The notes under the pieces: model-generated
Databases searched by the model: none
What the model saw: only the letters and a program-made list of their open reading frames with translations
What the model was told of the DNA's origin: nothing
Assembly: GCA_038234715.1 (NCBI GenBank)
Contig: JBBQTD010000046.1
Location: 1 to 25,762 of the forward strand
Length of the DNA stretch: 25,762 nucleotides
Source: SZAS-103 sp038234715
Lineage (GTDB): Bacteria; Pseudomonadota; Gammaproteobacteria; Xanthomonadales; Xanthomonadaceae
Direction: 5' to 3'
Made by a program: the position numbers and the translations under genes
In this document: one piece after another, positions 1 to 6,995 of the stretch
Layout of the letters: each line of letters starts with the position of its first letter
Position numbering within the stretch: position 1 is the first letter of the stretch

Positions 1-71
1 AGAAACACCTCGCGGCGCGTCGTCTTCTTCTTGGCGGCGTATTCCGCATCGCCGAAGCTCATCTGGTCCAT
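1..71 (-). CDS. IS5-family transposase, N-terminal fragment (runs off window)
   Basis: Read on the minus strand from ATG at 71, the first 23 codons give MDQMSFGDAEYAAKKKTTRR followed by EVF, still open at the left edge. The SFGDAEY...KTTRREVF pattern is the recognisable start of IS5-family DDE transposases common in Xanthomonadales; the catalytic domain lies outside the window. A second in-frame ATG at 62 is also possible. Family assignment rests on this short N-terminus only, so the group within IS5 cannot be given. Confidence 0.75.
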   Translation of the reverse strand, partial: MDQMSFGDAEYAAKKKTTRREVF

Positions 72-136
72 GCAATGCAGCCCTTGTTCGCCCGATCCAA
101 TTTCAACACACTTCGGGCGACTTGTTCAGACCTTCC
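1..136 (-). mobile_element. End of an IS5-type insertion sequence (partial)
   Basis: The transposase start (ATG 71) is preceded on the minus strand by about 65 bp of leader that I take as the IS end. The minus strand reads GGAAGGTCTGAACAAGTCG from 136 inward, resembling an IS5-group terminal inverted repeat, and is followed outward by CTAA (137-140), which fits the YTAR target duplication of IS5 elements. The other IS end is not in the window, so the inverted-repeat match and the duplication cannot be verified here. The element stops only 44 bp before the methyltransferase ATG. Confidence 0.5.
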
Positions 137-180
137 CTAAGTCATTCCCACATTGCTTCCGGCGCAGCGCCTCCCCACCC

Positions 181-1919
181 ATGCTTGACCTGTTCGATCA
201 ATCCGTACGCGCTGCCGACGTTGAAGCCGCGGTGGCTCAGCTCGCCGCGACCAGCGAAATCGGGCGTGGCGCTGTTTTCACGAAGCCCGACGTCGTTGAA
301 GCCATTCTCGACCTCTGCGGCTACACTTCCGATCAGCCGCTTCACCGCAAGAGATTGCTTGAACCATCGTTTGGCGCGGGCGATTTCCTGATTCCCGCAA
401 TTCAAAGGTTGCTGATTGCCTTCGTTCGCCACGGAGGCCACATCACCGCCGCGCATCTCGAACTGAAGGATGCCATCCGGGCCGTCGAGCTTCACGGCTC
501 GACCTTCGAGCACACGCGAACTCTGGTTCGCGACATGCTGCTGCGTCGGGGCGTCACCGAGCACGGCGCAAGTCTCCTGTGCAATGCATGGTTGATCTGC
601 GACGACTTCTTGCTGAGCGAGCTGGACGGCACCTTCGACTTCGTCATCGGCAATCCGCCGTACGTCCGCCAGGAACGCATTCCCGACGCTTTGCTGAAGG
701 AATACCGTCGCCGCTTCCAGACGCTCTACGATCGCGCGGACTTGTATGTCCCGTTCTTCGAGCGAGCCCTGGATCTGCTCTCCCCGTCCGGCGTCGTCGG
801 CTACATCTGCGCCAACCGCTGGCTCAAGAATCGCTACGGCGGTCCCCGCGGGAGAAGATTTCCTCAGGCTACTGGCTCAAATACTTCATCGACATGGAAA
901 CCGTCGACGCCTTCCATTCGGATGTGATCGCGTATCCGGCGATCACCGTCATCCAGCGGATCGTTCCCGGTAGCGCCAGACTCACGCGCACCGTAGCCGC
1001 TTCGGCGATGGCGAACCGTTCGTTGCCGATGGCGGTCAATGCGTTGCTCACCAAGGACTCGGACGAGCTTGCCGTGGAAGGCTTCTTGTCGCCAACCAAC
1101 AGTTCAGCCCCGCTGTTGCTCGACGATATCCCGCGGATGGCGCTGTTGAGGCGAATCGAGCGCGATTTTCCCACCCTGGAGCAGTCGGCTTGTCGCGTCG
1201 GGATAGGCGTCGCCACCGGCTGCGACCGCGTCTACATTGATCAGCTAGATGCATTGCCGGTCGAAGCGGAGCGCAAACTTCCGCTCGTGATGGCGCGCGA
1301 TCTGGTCGGAGGAAAGATCGCCTGGAGCGGCAACGGTGTACTGAACCCCTTCGATGAATCCGGCAAGCTGGTCTCGCTCGATGCCTTTCCGCTATTCGCC
1401 CAATACCTGCAGTCGCACAAGGATGCGATCAGCGGCCGCAACGTAGCCAAGCGCGATCAGGTGGGCTGGTACCGCACCATCGACAAGATCCAGCCCAGCC
1501 TGCTGCAAACGGCCAAGATCCTGGTGCCCGACATCAAGGGCGAAGGCGTGTTCGTCATCGACGACGGCGCTTTCTATCCGCACCATAATCTGTACTTCAT
1601 CACGTCCAGCGAATGGGATCTGCGTGCATTGCAGACGGTGCTGCGTTCGTCGCTGACCTTGCTGACGATCTCCACCTACTGCACGCGAATGTCTGGGGGC
1701 TTCCTGCGCTTCCAGGCGCAATACCTTCGCCGCATTCGTCTGCCCCGCTGGTGCAATGTACCCGAGGAATTGCGCATCGAGCTGATTGCTAGTTCGGGTT
1801 CGCGATGCCAAGACGATCTGGATTCGCCAGTCAACGCGTTGTTTGGTCTAAGTCCTGCTGAAGCCCAGTGCGCACGCACCATCGCGGACGCAGCGCGCGT
1901 GGGCAAAGCCCGCTCATGA
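181..1919 (+). pseudogene. Frameshifted type II N6-adenine DNA methyltransferase (PaeR7I/XhoI-like M protein)
   Basis: SAM-dependent DNA methyltransferase protecting the sites of the endonuclease that follows. From ATG 181 (MLDLFDQS) the frame shows the SAM-binding motif EPSFGAGDFL at about residues 61-70 and the catalytic NPPY at about 158-161 (preceded by DFVIG), typical of the Eco57I-like/gamma class of N6-adenine methylases. The frame breaks near 844-850, within ggtccccgcggg: the protein runs ...WLKNRYGGP and then continues as REKISSGYWLKYFIDMETVD in another frame to the TGA at 1919. Restoring one base would give one protein of about 580 residues. The first frame ends at 927 after unrelated residues. 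No Shine-Dalgarno site is visible before ATG 181. The stop overlaps the next start (ATGA at 1916-1919). The break could be a real mutation or an assembly error at the C-run. Confidence 0.85.
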
Positions 1920-2641
1920 CCGTCGAACTGCTGCCGCCTTCTTTCGACGAACTGACCCGACGCGCCATCCACACTTTTTGGTATTCGAGAAGCGCCGGCG
2001 TCGTCGAGGCCAAGCAAGGAGCGGGGCGCGACGCCGTGCTCGGCGGCAAAAACATGGATGGATTCGTCACCATCGTGAAAGCTGTGGTTGAGCATTGTGG
2101 CTTCCCGGCGGAGACCGTACACACACGCAAGTCGAACGTGATCCTTCCCGGGTTCTTTCGTGCCACCAAGAACTGGGACGTGCTGGTCGTGCACAAGCGC
2201 CGTCTGCTCGGCGTCTTCGAGTTCAAGTCGCAGGTTGGCTCATTCGGCAACAACTTCAACAATCGTAGCGAAGAAGTGATTGGCTCCGCTGCGGACCTAT
2301 GGGTCGCGCATCACCACGGCGCATACGGTGGCGTGGCTCGCGGGCGCAATTCAGTGCAGGAGTCGGGACCGGCTGTACTCAATCCTGCAATTCAGTCAGA
2401 TCCGAGGCCGCCATTTCTCGCGTGGCTGATGCTGCTCGAAGACAACGACAAGTCCAATCGCCCGGTGCGATGCGAAGAGCCACACTATCCGGTCTTCAAG
2501 GAATTCCAGACAGCTTCGTACGCCAAGCGTTACCAGATACTGTGCGAGCGCCTGGTCGAACGGCAGCGCAGGGGGACGGTGAAGGGGACGCAGGTAATAA
2601 GGGCTTGTAGTTTTCACCGTTGTGGGGAGCGCGGAATATGA
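1916..2641 (+). CDS. PaeR7I/XhoI-family type II restriction endonuclease, C-terminus probably altered
   Basis: Predicted type II endonuclease cutting DNA at the site modified by the preceding methylase; PaeR7I and XhoI recognise CTCGAG, which is the best guess here but not provable from sequence. The protein is 241 residues. The PD-(D/E)xK site is visible as D88 (NWDVLVVHK), then E102-F-K104 (GVFEFKSQ), followed by GSFGNNFNNRSEE, a hallmark of this family. Start ATG 1916 is chosen because it overlaps the methylase stop as ATGA. After YQILCERLVERQ (about residue 215) the sequence turns into basic, family-unlike residues encoded by a stretch rich in ggggacgg/ggggacgcagg, so the native end may have been replaced by repeat DNA. 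Confidence is high for family, low for activity. Confidence 0.85.
   Translation: MTVELLPPSFDELTRRAIHTFWYSRSAGVVEAKQGAGRDAVLGGKNMDGFVTIVKAVVEHCGFPAETVHTRKSNVILPGFFRATKNWDVLVVHKRRLLGVFEFKSQVGSFGNNFNNRSEEVIGSAADLWVAHHHGAYGGVARGRNSVQESGPAVLNPAIQSDPRPPFLAWLMLLEDNDKSNRPVRCEEPHYPVFKEFQTASYAKRYQILCERLVERQRRGTVKGTQVIRACSFHRCGERGI
2575..2600 (+). repeat. Possible remnant of a GGGGACGG-type dispersed repeat
   Basis: Two near-copies of a GGGGACG-plus-purine motif lie back to back (gggggacggtgaa and ggggacgcaggtaataa) inside the 3' end of the endonuclease reading frame. They resemble the ggggacggaggtaatta stretches I remember flanking REP-associated transposase elements, but this is from memory and the copy is too short to be sure. 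It marks the point where the endonuclease stops looking like its family and where base composition begins to fall. Confidence 0.3.
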
Positions 2642-3669
2642 ACTCGTCGACGGAACCCCGGGTTGTGTATGTTGTCGGAGCCGGTCTTTCCGCTGGATTG
2701 GGCTTTCCTACGATAGGAAGTCTGCTGCCGGGCCTTTGGCCCCGTCTTGTGGCCGCCAAGAAGAGCAGCGCGTTAGCCGACGTCATCCGATTTCATCACC
2801 CCGGCTTTAACCCGACCTTACCAGACACATTTCCAGATATCGAGCAACTCTTGTCTGAGATGCAAGCCAACACTCAGTTATTTGACTCAAGTAGGCCGGC
2901 GACAGGTAATTTCACTATCGATGAGCTTGACACCCGGCGCAGAGATTTGCTCCTTGAGTTGGCAGCGTGGTTTCATCAAATCAAGAAAAGCGCGCTAGCA
3001 AAACCACCGTCGTGGATATGTTCGCTGGCTACAAAAATGCTTGCGGAGAAAGCTCGAATCATTTCATTCAACTGGGATCTGGTGCTTGATGAGCTGTTAT
3101 TCGGCAAATTCCTTGGACGCGAGAGCTACATGCTCGATCGACGGCGCTCAGCGCCGTGTCTGGTTAAGCCCCATGGTTCACTAAATTGGTACGAACTTTC
3201 CGATAGCCGCTCACTGAAGCAGACGAAACGGTTCGGCTTGGGCGGCAAGGGGATTCACAGAGTATTCGGCTTTCGGCCGTTTCGCGCCCCTATCTCAAAG
3301 CGTCGCGACCGCCAATATATGCCGCTAATAATTCCTCCTGTTTATGCGAAGCAGTTTGACAGCCCAATCTTCAAGCGGCTATGGCAAGATTCTGTTTCCA
3401 TTCTAAGCACGGCAAGTGAGGTCCGATTTCTGGGCTATTCGCTACCAAAGGCTGATTTTCACGCTCGCTTTATTCTTAGATGCGGCTTCTACAATCAAGA
3501 GCATGGTGAACTGCTGTCAGACGGTGGGCGTGCGCAGGCAACTGGTCGTGCGAAAGTTACGATCGTCGATATAGCGTCGGAGGGTCCATATCGGATACGT
3601 GAGGCCGTTGGCTGGGAGTGCGAGATCATATCGGGGGATATAGCGGATTGGGTTTCAAGTTGGAAATAA
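2638..3669 (+). CDS. SIR2-like domain protein, probable NAD+-consuming defence effector
   Basis: Cytoplasmic protein of 343 residues with a SIR2-type Rossmann fold. Visible: the NAD-binding loop GAGLS at residues 14-18 near the N-terminus, FNWD at 144-147 (catalytic Asn at N145), KPHGSLNW with H179, an IIPP stretch near 233, and FLGYSLPKAD at 264-273, the layout of the SIR2_2-type domains found in anti-phage proteins. In ThsA-, DSR- and pAgo-linked relatives this domain hydrolyses NAD+ and stops growth of infected cells; that role is inferred. ATG 2638 is chosen for the GGGAG at 2625-2629 eight bases upstream and because it overlaps the endonuclease stop (ATGA); an in-frame TTG lies at 2620. 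GC content is clearly lower than in the metabolic genes downstream, a sign of recent transfer. No fused sensor domain is evident. Confidence 0.85.
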   Translation: MNSSTEPRVVYVVGAGLSAGLGFPTIGSLLPGLWPRLVAAKKSSALADVIRFHHPGFNPTLPDTFPDIEQLLSEMQANTQLFDSSRPATGNFTIDELDTRRRDLLLELAAWFHQIKKSALAKPPSWICSLATKMLAEKARIISFNWDLVLDELLFGKFLGRESYMLDRRRSAPCLVKPHGSLNWYELSDSRSLKQTKRFGLGGKGIHRVFGFRPFRAPISKRRDRQYMPLIIPPVYAKQFDSPIFKRLWQDSVSILSTASEVRFLGYSLPKADFHARFILRCGFYNQEHGELLSDGGRAQATGRAKVTIVDIASEGPYRIREAVGWECEIISGDIADWVSSWK

Positions 3670-4036
3670 ACAGAAAAGACTCGAAATGGGAAGCGCGTTC
3701 GTGTGGTGAATTGCCTTCTAGGCACGGGACGGAGATAGTAAATTGGGCTTAACGTGCCTTCGCCCTGTCGGGGTGACGGAGCAGCGGTCTGGGCATTCGG
3801 CGATGGGGCTCGTCTTTCGAGGGCTGCTTGAATTTACTACCTCTATGCGCTGGTCTTGCCAGGCGCTACCAGGTCGCGTTTTTGGCGGATGCGGGCTGCT
3901 GGAACATGGGGCATCCGGAAGTGAAGTCTTGGGCGTCCAGAGACTTCCAGGCTGTGTGATAGGGAAAGGCCTTGACGAAGAGCGGGTTGCAGCTAACGAT
4001 GTGTTCCCAGTCGTCTCGTGTTTTGGGGTTATCTTA
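3670..4036 (+). other. Intergenic stretch, no gene supported; inverted repeat present
   Basis: Both strands carry open frames across this stretch, but their translations are low-complexity or unlike any family I know and lack good starts. A 7-bp inverted repeat (AGGCACG at 3719-3725 and CGTGCCT at 3752-3758, 26 bases apart) and a short ccc-tgt-cgggg hairpin follow the SIR2 stop. It may be a leader for the membrane gene at 4037 or a remnant of a dispersed element. Composition shifts from GC-rich to AT-rich around 4010. Confidence 0.35.
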
Positions 4037-4567
4037 ATGATCAGCTTTGCGCCAATCCTTGATGTCATGAGGTTCCTAGGTGGAGTCGTCGCTGGAGTAT
4101 GGCTTTGTGGGGCTGCGGTATTAGCTATAACCAATTGGTATCTGAGGATCGGAAACCCCGAAGACTGGACTAGTACCCAAGTGATAAGCGTTGCTAGCAT
4201 TTGCACGATATTAGCTTTTATTTCACTCTATTTCATTCCTAACAAAAGTCATCGGACAGGCGCATTTCTACTCGGGTTTTTCTTGTTGGTGTTTCTTGCA
4301 GCGATCTTTGCAGCCAATTCATCAAGTGATTCTAGCCTGTTAAAAACGATTGATAGTTCTAGTAGCCTCAGGGCCACAATGACTAAGGACCAAATTCAGT
4401 CTCTTGCCGCGAATCAAATTGAGAGCAAAATCAATTCTATTCTCTTCGTCACTTATGCCGCCACGACACTACTTTCCTGGCTAGTGATCGATTCGTTGAG
4501 GAAGCGCTTCTCGGCGATGAAAACAGACGATAGCAAGTCTGAAAAAATGTCACCATTTCCCCGCTAG
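4037..4567 (+). CDS. Small four-helix membrane protein of unknown function
   Basis: I do not recognise this gene. From ATG 4037 (MISFAPILDV) it encodes 176 residues with four predicted membrane helices at about 13-36, 49-67, 74-94 and 134-150, separated by a Ser-rich loop (95-112) and a soluble stretch with TMTKDQIQSLAANQIES (114-130), and a charged tail with KRFSAMKTDDSKSEK. The open frame extends upstream to 3743, but that part reads as non-coding. No strong ribosome site is visible; ATG 4067 (MRFLGG) is an alternative start. The gene is AT-richer than all others in the window. Its place after the SIR2 gene suggests a membrane partner or an independent passenger of the same island; that is inference. 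Confidence 0.6.
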   Translation: MISFAPILDVMRFLGGVVAGVWLCGAAVLAITNWYLRIGNPEDWTSTQVISVASICTILAFISLYFIPNKSHRTGAFLLGFFLLVFLAAIFAANSSSDSSLLKTIDSSSSLRATMTKDQIQSLAANQIESKINSILFVTYAATTLLSWLVIDSLRKRFSAMKTDDSKSEKMSPFPR

Positions 4568-4746
4568 GTCTATCGCCAAGACAAGGCTTCTGCCGTTGCC
4601 GGGCTGATCGCAACGTCACTGTCTGTTCTGCCGGCTCCCGGAGTGTACTGATTCGAGGCTGCACCGCGGCCTCCGTCACCCTTTCCGTTCCAGCAGCTTG
4701 CAATGCCCACGCGGTTGTCTGCTCAGCGCGGTAAAGCAGACCCGGA

Positions 4747-4771
4747 AATAGCGATCCGCCTGAGCGCTATT
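4747..4771 (-). terminator. Possible terminator hairpin at the end of the S9 peptidase gene
   Basis: A perfect 7-bp inverted repeat, AATAGCG at 4747-4753 and CGCTATT at 4765-4771 with an 11-base loop, overlaps the stop codon of the minus-strand peptidase. Only a weak T-run follows it on that strand, so intrinsic termination is uncertain. Confidence 0.35.
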
Positions 4772-6827
4772 GGAGAAACCTGTCATACCACGCAATGTTG
4801 CGTTCGAGCCTATCGCGCAGGTAGCTGGGGATCGTCATCTCGTGGTGCTGTCCCGGATAGATCACCAGTTCGGTTGGCACCCGCAACGACTGCAACGCCT
4901 GGTACATCTGTTCGCCGCCTTCGCAGGGCACGTTGAAGTCCTTGTCGGCGCACTCGAACAGGGTCGGGGTGTGGATGCGGTCGGCGTGCAGGAACGGGAA
5001 GCTGACGCGGTCGTAGATGGTGCGGTCTTTCCATGGCTGGCCGAGTTCGATTTCGTATTCGCGCACGTATTCGTCGTCGCCATACATGCCGATGAAGTTG
5101 CCCGCGCCCGCGCCGCTGATCGCGGCCTTGAAGCGGGTGTCGCTTGCGATCAGCGCGTCGGTGAGGATGCCGCCGTAACTCCAGCCACCGACCCCAAGGC
5201 GCTGCGGATCGGCAATGCCCATCTGCACGACATGGTCGACGCCGGCAAGCACGTCCTGCACATCCTTGTTGCCCCAGTCCGCGTAGATGACTTTCGCGAA
5301 GTCGAAGCCGCGGCCCGAGCTGCCGCGTGGATTCACCGCGACGACTGCATAGCCGTGGGCGGCGTACGCCTGCCAGTCGGGCATGAATTCGTGGCTGAAC
5401 TGGTACACCGGTCCGCCATGGACGCGCACGATGGTTGGATAGCGCTTGCCGGGCTGCCAGCCTACGGGTTTGACCAGCAGGCCATCGAGTGGGGTGCCGT
5501 CCTTGCTGTTGAAATGGATCGTCTCGACAGCGGCAAGCCGCTTGTCGCGCAGGAACGCGTTGTGGTCGGTCAAGGGGCGCAATGCGTCGGGCTTCTGTGA
5601 AGAATGTTCGATGGCGGAGATTTCGTACTGCGCGTGATCGTCGCCACCAAGCACCACGATGCGGCCTTTGGCTGAGACATCAAGGTCGAAGTCGAACCGG
5701 TCGCCGTGGTCGAGTTCGGTGAGCTTGCCGTCGGCCAGATCGATGCGCGCTGCATGGGTGACCAGGCTTTGCTCGACCAGCGCATACACGCTGCGTCCAT
5801 CGGGCGACCAATGCGGCTTGTAGAAGCAGCGGTCGATCGGTGCGGGTACGGTTTCCTTCCCCGTCGCGACATCGACAACCGCGAGCAGCCACGGCGCGTA
5901 GTCCATCCACTTGCCTTGCTCGCTGCGCAGAAACGCGATGCGGGTGCTGTCGGGACTCCATGCCATGCGCGATGCCCAGTCCGGGTTCATCGCGGAGTGT
6001 TCGAACGCGGTGAGCTGGCGTTCTTTCGCGCCCTTCATTGGTGCGACCACGTCAATCTGGAAATTGAGGCTGCGATCGGGGTCGTCGCCCTGCCTGCTGG
6101 TCACGTAGGCGATGAGTTTCCCGTCGGGCGACCACGCAGGGAGTTGCTCGTCGTGCGCACCCGGTGTGAGCAGGATCGATTCGCCACGCGCAATGTCGAA
6201 CAGGTAGACATGCTTGCGACGGCTGCCGAGATAGCCCGTGTTGTCGTCCTTGAACAGATAGCGATCGGTCACGATGGGCGGCGGATTCTTTGGCTTTTCG
6301 GTGCCGGGTGGAAATTCCGGGTCGTACGCAATCACCGCGAGTTGCCTGCCATCCGGCGACCACACGAAGTCCTCGACGCCATCGGGGAAGGCGGTGAGCC
6401 TGCGCGCTTCGCCGCCGCGCGCGGGCATCATCCAGACCTGCGTTTTGGTGTCGTCGTCCTTGGCAGCATCTGCCTGCGCTGATGCATCCTTTCGGTCCGA
6501 CAGGAACGCCAGCGACTGTCCATCGCGCGACCACTGCGGCCGCCATGCGCTGCTGTCGGGCGTGTGCGTGAGCTGCACGCGCTCGCTGCCGTCGTAGCGC
6601 ACGCGCCACAGGTCGGATTGTGGCTGGTCGGACTTGGTGTTCGCGGTGGTGACGGTGTAGGCGATGGATTCGCCGTCCGGGGCGAAGGCAGGTTCGGTGA
6701 CGTCGGCGAGGCGGGCAAGGTCGGATGGTAGGAAACGGTCCGGCGCGGGCGCGGGCGCGGCGAGGGCGTGTGATGCAGCGAAGAGGATGGGGAGCAGGGC
6801 GAGGCGCTTCATCGAGTCGTTGTCCAT
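4767..6827 (-). CDS. Secreted S9 family (prolyl oligopeptidase-like) serine peptidase
   Basis: Predicted periplasmic dipeptidyl/acylaminoacyl-peptidase of 686 residues. The N-terminus MKRLALLPILFAASHALA is a signal peptide. A beta-propeller follows with repeated PD40-type strands (FAPDGESIAY, WSPDGRQLAV, WSPDGKLIAY, WSPDSTRIAF and WSPDGRSVYA), then an alpha/beta-hydrolase domain with oxyanion segment RVHGGP, nucleophile GWSYGG (S550), acid in ADKDFNVP (D630) and base in PGQHHE (H661 or H662). The triad is complete, so the enzyme should be active on short peptides. ATG 6827 (MDNDSMKR) is used; ATG 6812 (MKRLAL) gives a cleaner signal peptide, and neither has a strong ribosome site. The open frame extends to a TTG at 6968 but those codons are repeat sequence. 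It lies 168 bp behind the CehA-like gene on the same strand. Confidence 0.93.
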   Translation of the reverse strand: MDNDSMKRLALLPILFAASHALAAPAPAPDRFLPSDLARLADVTEPAFAPDGESIAYTVTTANTKSDQPQSDLWRVRYDGSERVQLTHTPDSSAWRPQWSRDGQSLAFLSDRKDASAQADAAKDDDTKTQVWMMPARGGEARRLTAFPDGVEDFVWSPDGRQLAVIAYDPEFPPGTEKPKNPPPIVTDRYLFKDDNTGYLGSRRKHVYLFDIARGESILLTPGAHDEQLPAWSPDGKLIAYVTSRQGDDPDRSLNFQIDVVAPMKGAKERQLTAFEHSAMNPDWASRMAWSPDSTRIAFLRSEQGKWMDYAPWLLAVVDVATGKETVPAPIDRCFYKPHWSPDGRSVYALVEQSLVTHAARIDLADGKLTELDHGDRFDFDLDVSAKGRIVVLGGDDHAQYEISAIEHSSQKPDALRPLTDHNAFLRDKRLAAVETIHFNSKDGTPLDGLLVKPVGWQPGKRYPTIVRVHGGPVYQFSHEFMPDWQAYAAHGYAVVAVNPRGSSGRGFDFAKVIYADWGNKDVQDVLAGVDHVVQMGIADPQRLGVGGWSYGGILTDALIASDTRFKAAISGAGAGNFIGMYGDDEYVREYEIELGQPWKDRTIYDRVSFPFLHADRIHTPTLFECADKDFNVPCEGGEQMYQALQSLRVPTELVIYPGQHHEMTIPSYLRDRLERNIAWYDRFLQ

Positions 6828-6924
6828 GCAGTCTTGGCGGCGGAATCGTGTGGTCGGAATATTGACAGGCTTGGCGCAGTGCGGGATGTGTGGCAGTACG
6901 AGCCACATCTGCACCAGCAGATTC

Positions 6925-6954
6925 GAGATCCTTCGCCATGCTCTGGATGACAAG
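6925..6954 (-). repeat. Copy of the GTCATCC...GCGAAGGATCTC dispersed intergenic repeat
   Basis: On the minus strand this reads CTTGTCATCC, then AGAGCATGGC, then GAAGGATCTC, close to the GTCATCCTGAGC-GAAGCGAAGGATCTC family of short intergenic repeats found in many bacterial genomes. It sits in the 168-bp gap between the metallohydrolase and the S9 peptidase (6828-6995), the only sizeable gap in this gene cluster. The family match is from memory. Confidence 0.5.
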
Positions 6955-6995
6955 AAGCGGGGAGGCAAGAAGGGAAGACAGCGCTGCGCATGCGT

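Noticed and set aside
579..1919. Plus-strand frame as a separate gene with its own start
   Set aside because: Its first 90 codons are a shadow of the methyltransferase N-terminal frame; only the part after about 846 is protein-like, and it continues the same methyltransferase after a frameshift.
3743..4036. N-terminal extension of the membrane protein (GLTCLRPVGVTEQRS...)
   Set aside because: The residues are low in helix propensity and unlike the membrane part, and composition changes near 4010; ATG 4037 gives a compact four-helix protein.
3718..4206. Minus-strand frame rich in Ser/Pro/Thr
   Set aside because: It overlaps the membrane gene and intergenic DNA, has no ribosome site and no family resemblance; it looks like read-through of non-coding DNA.
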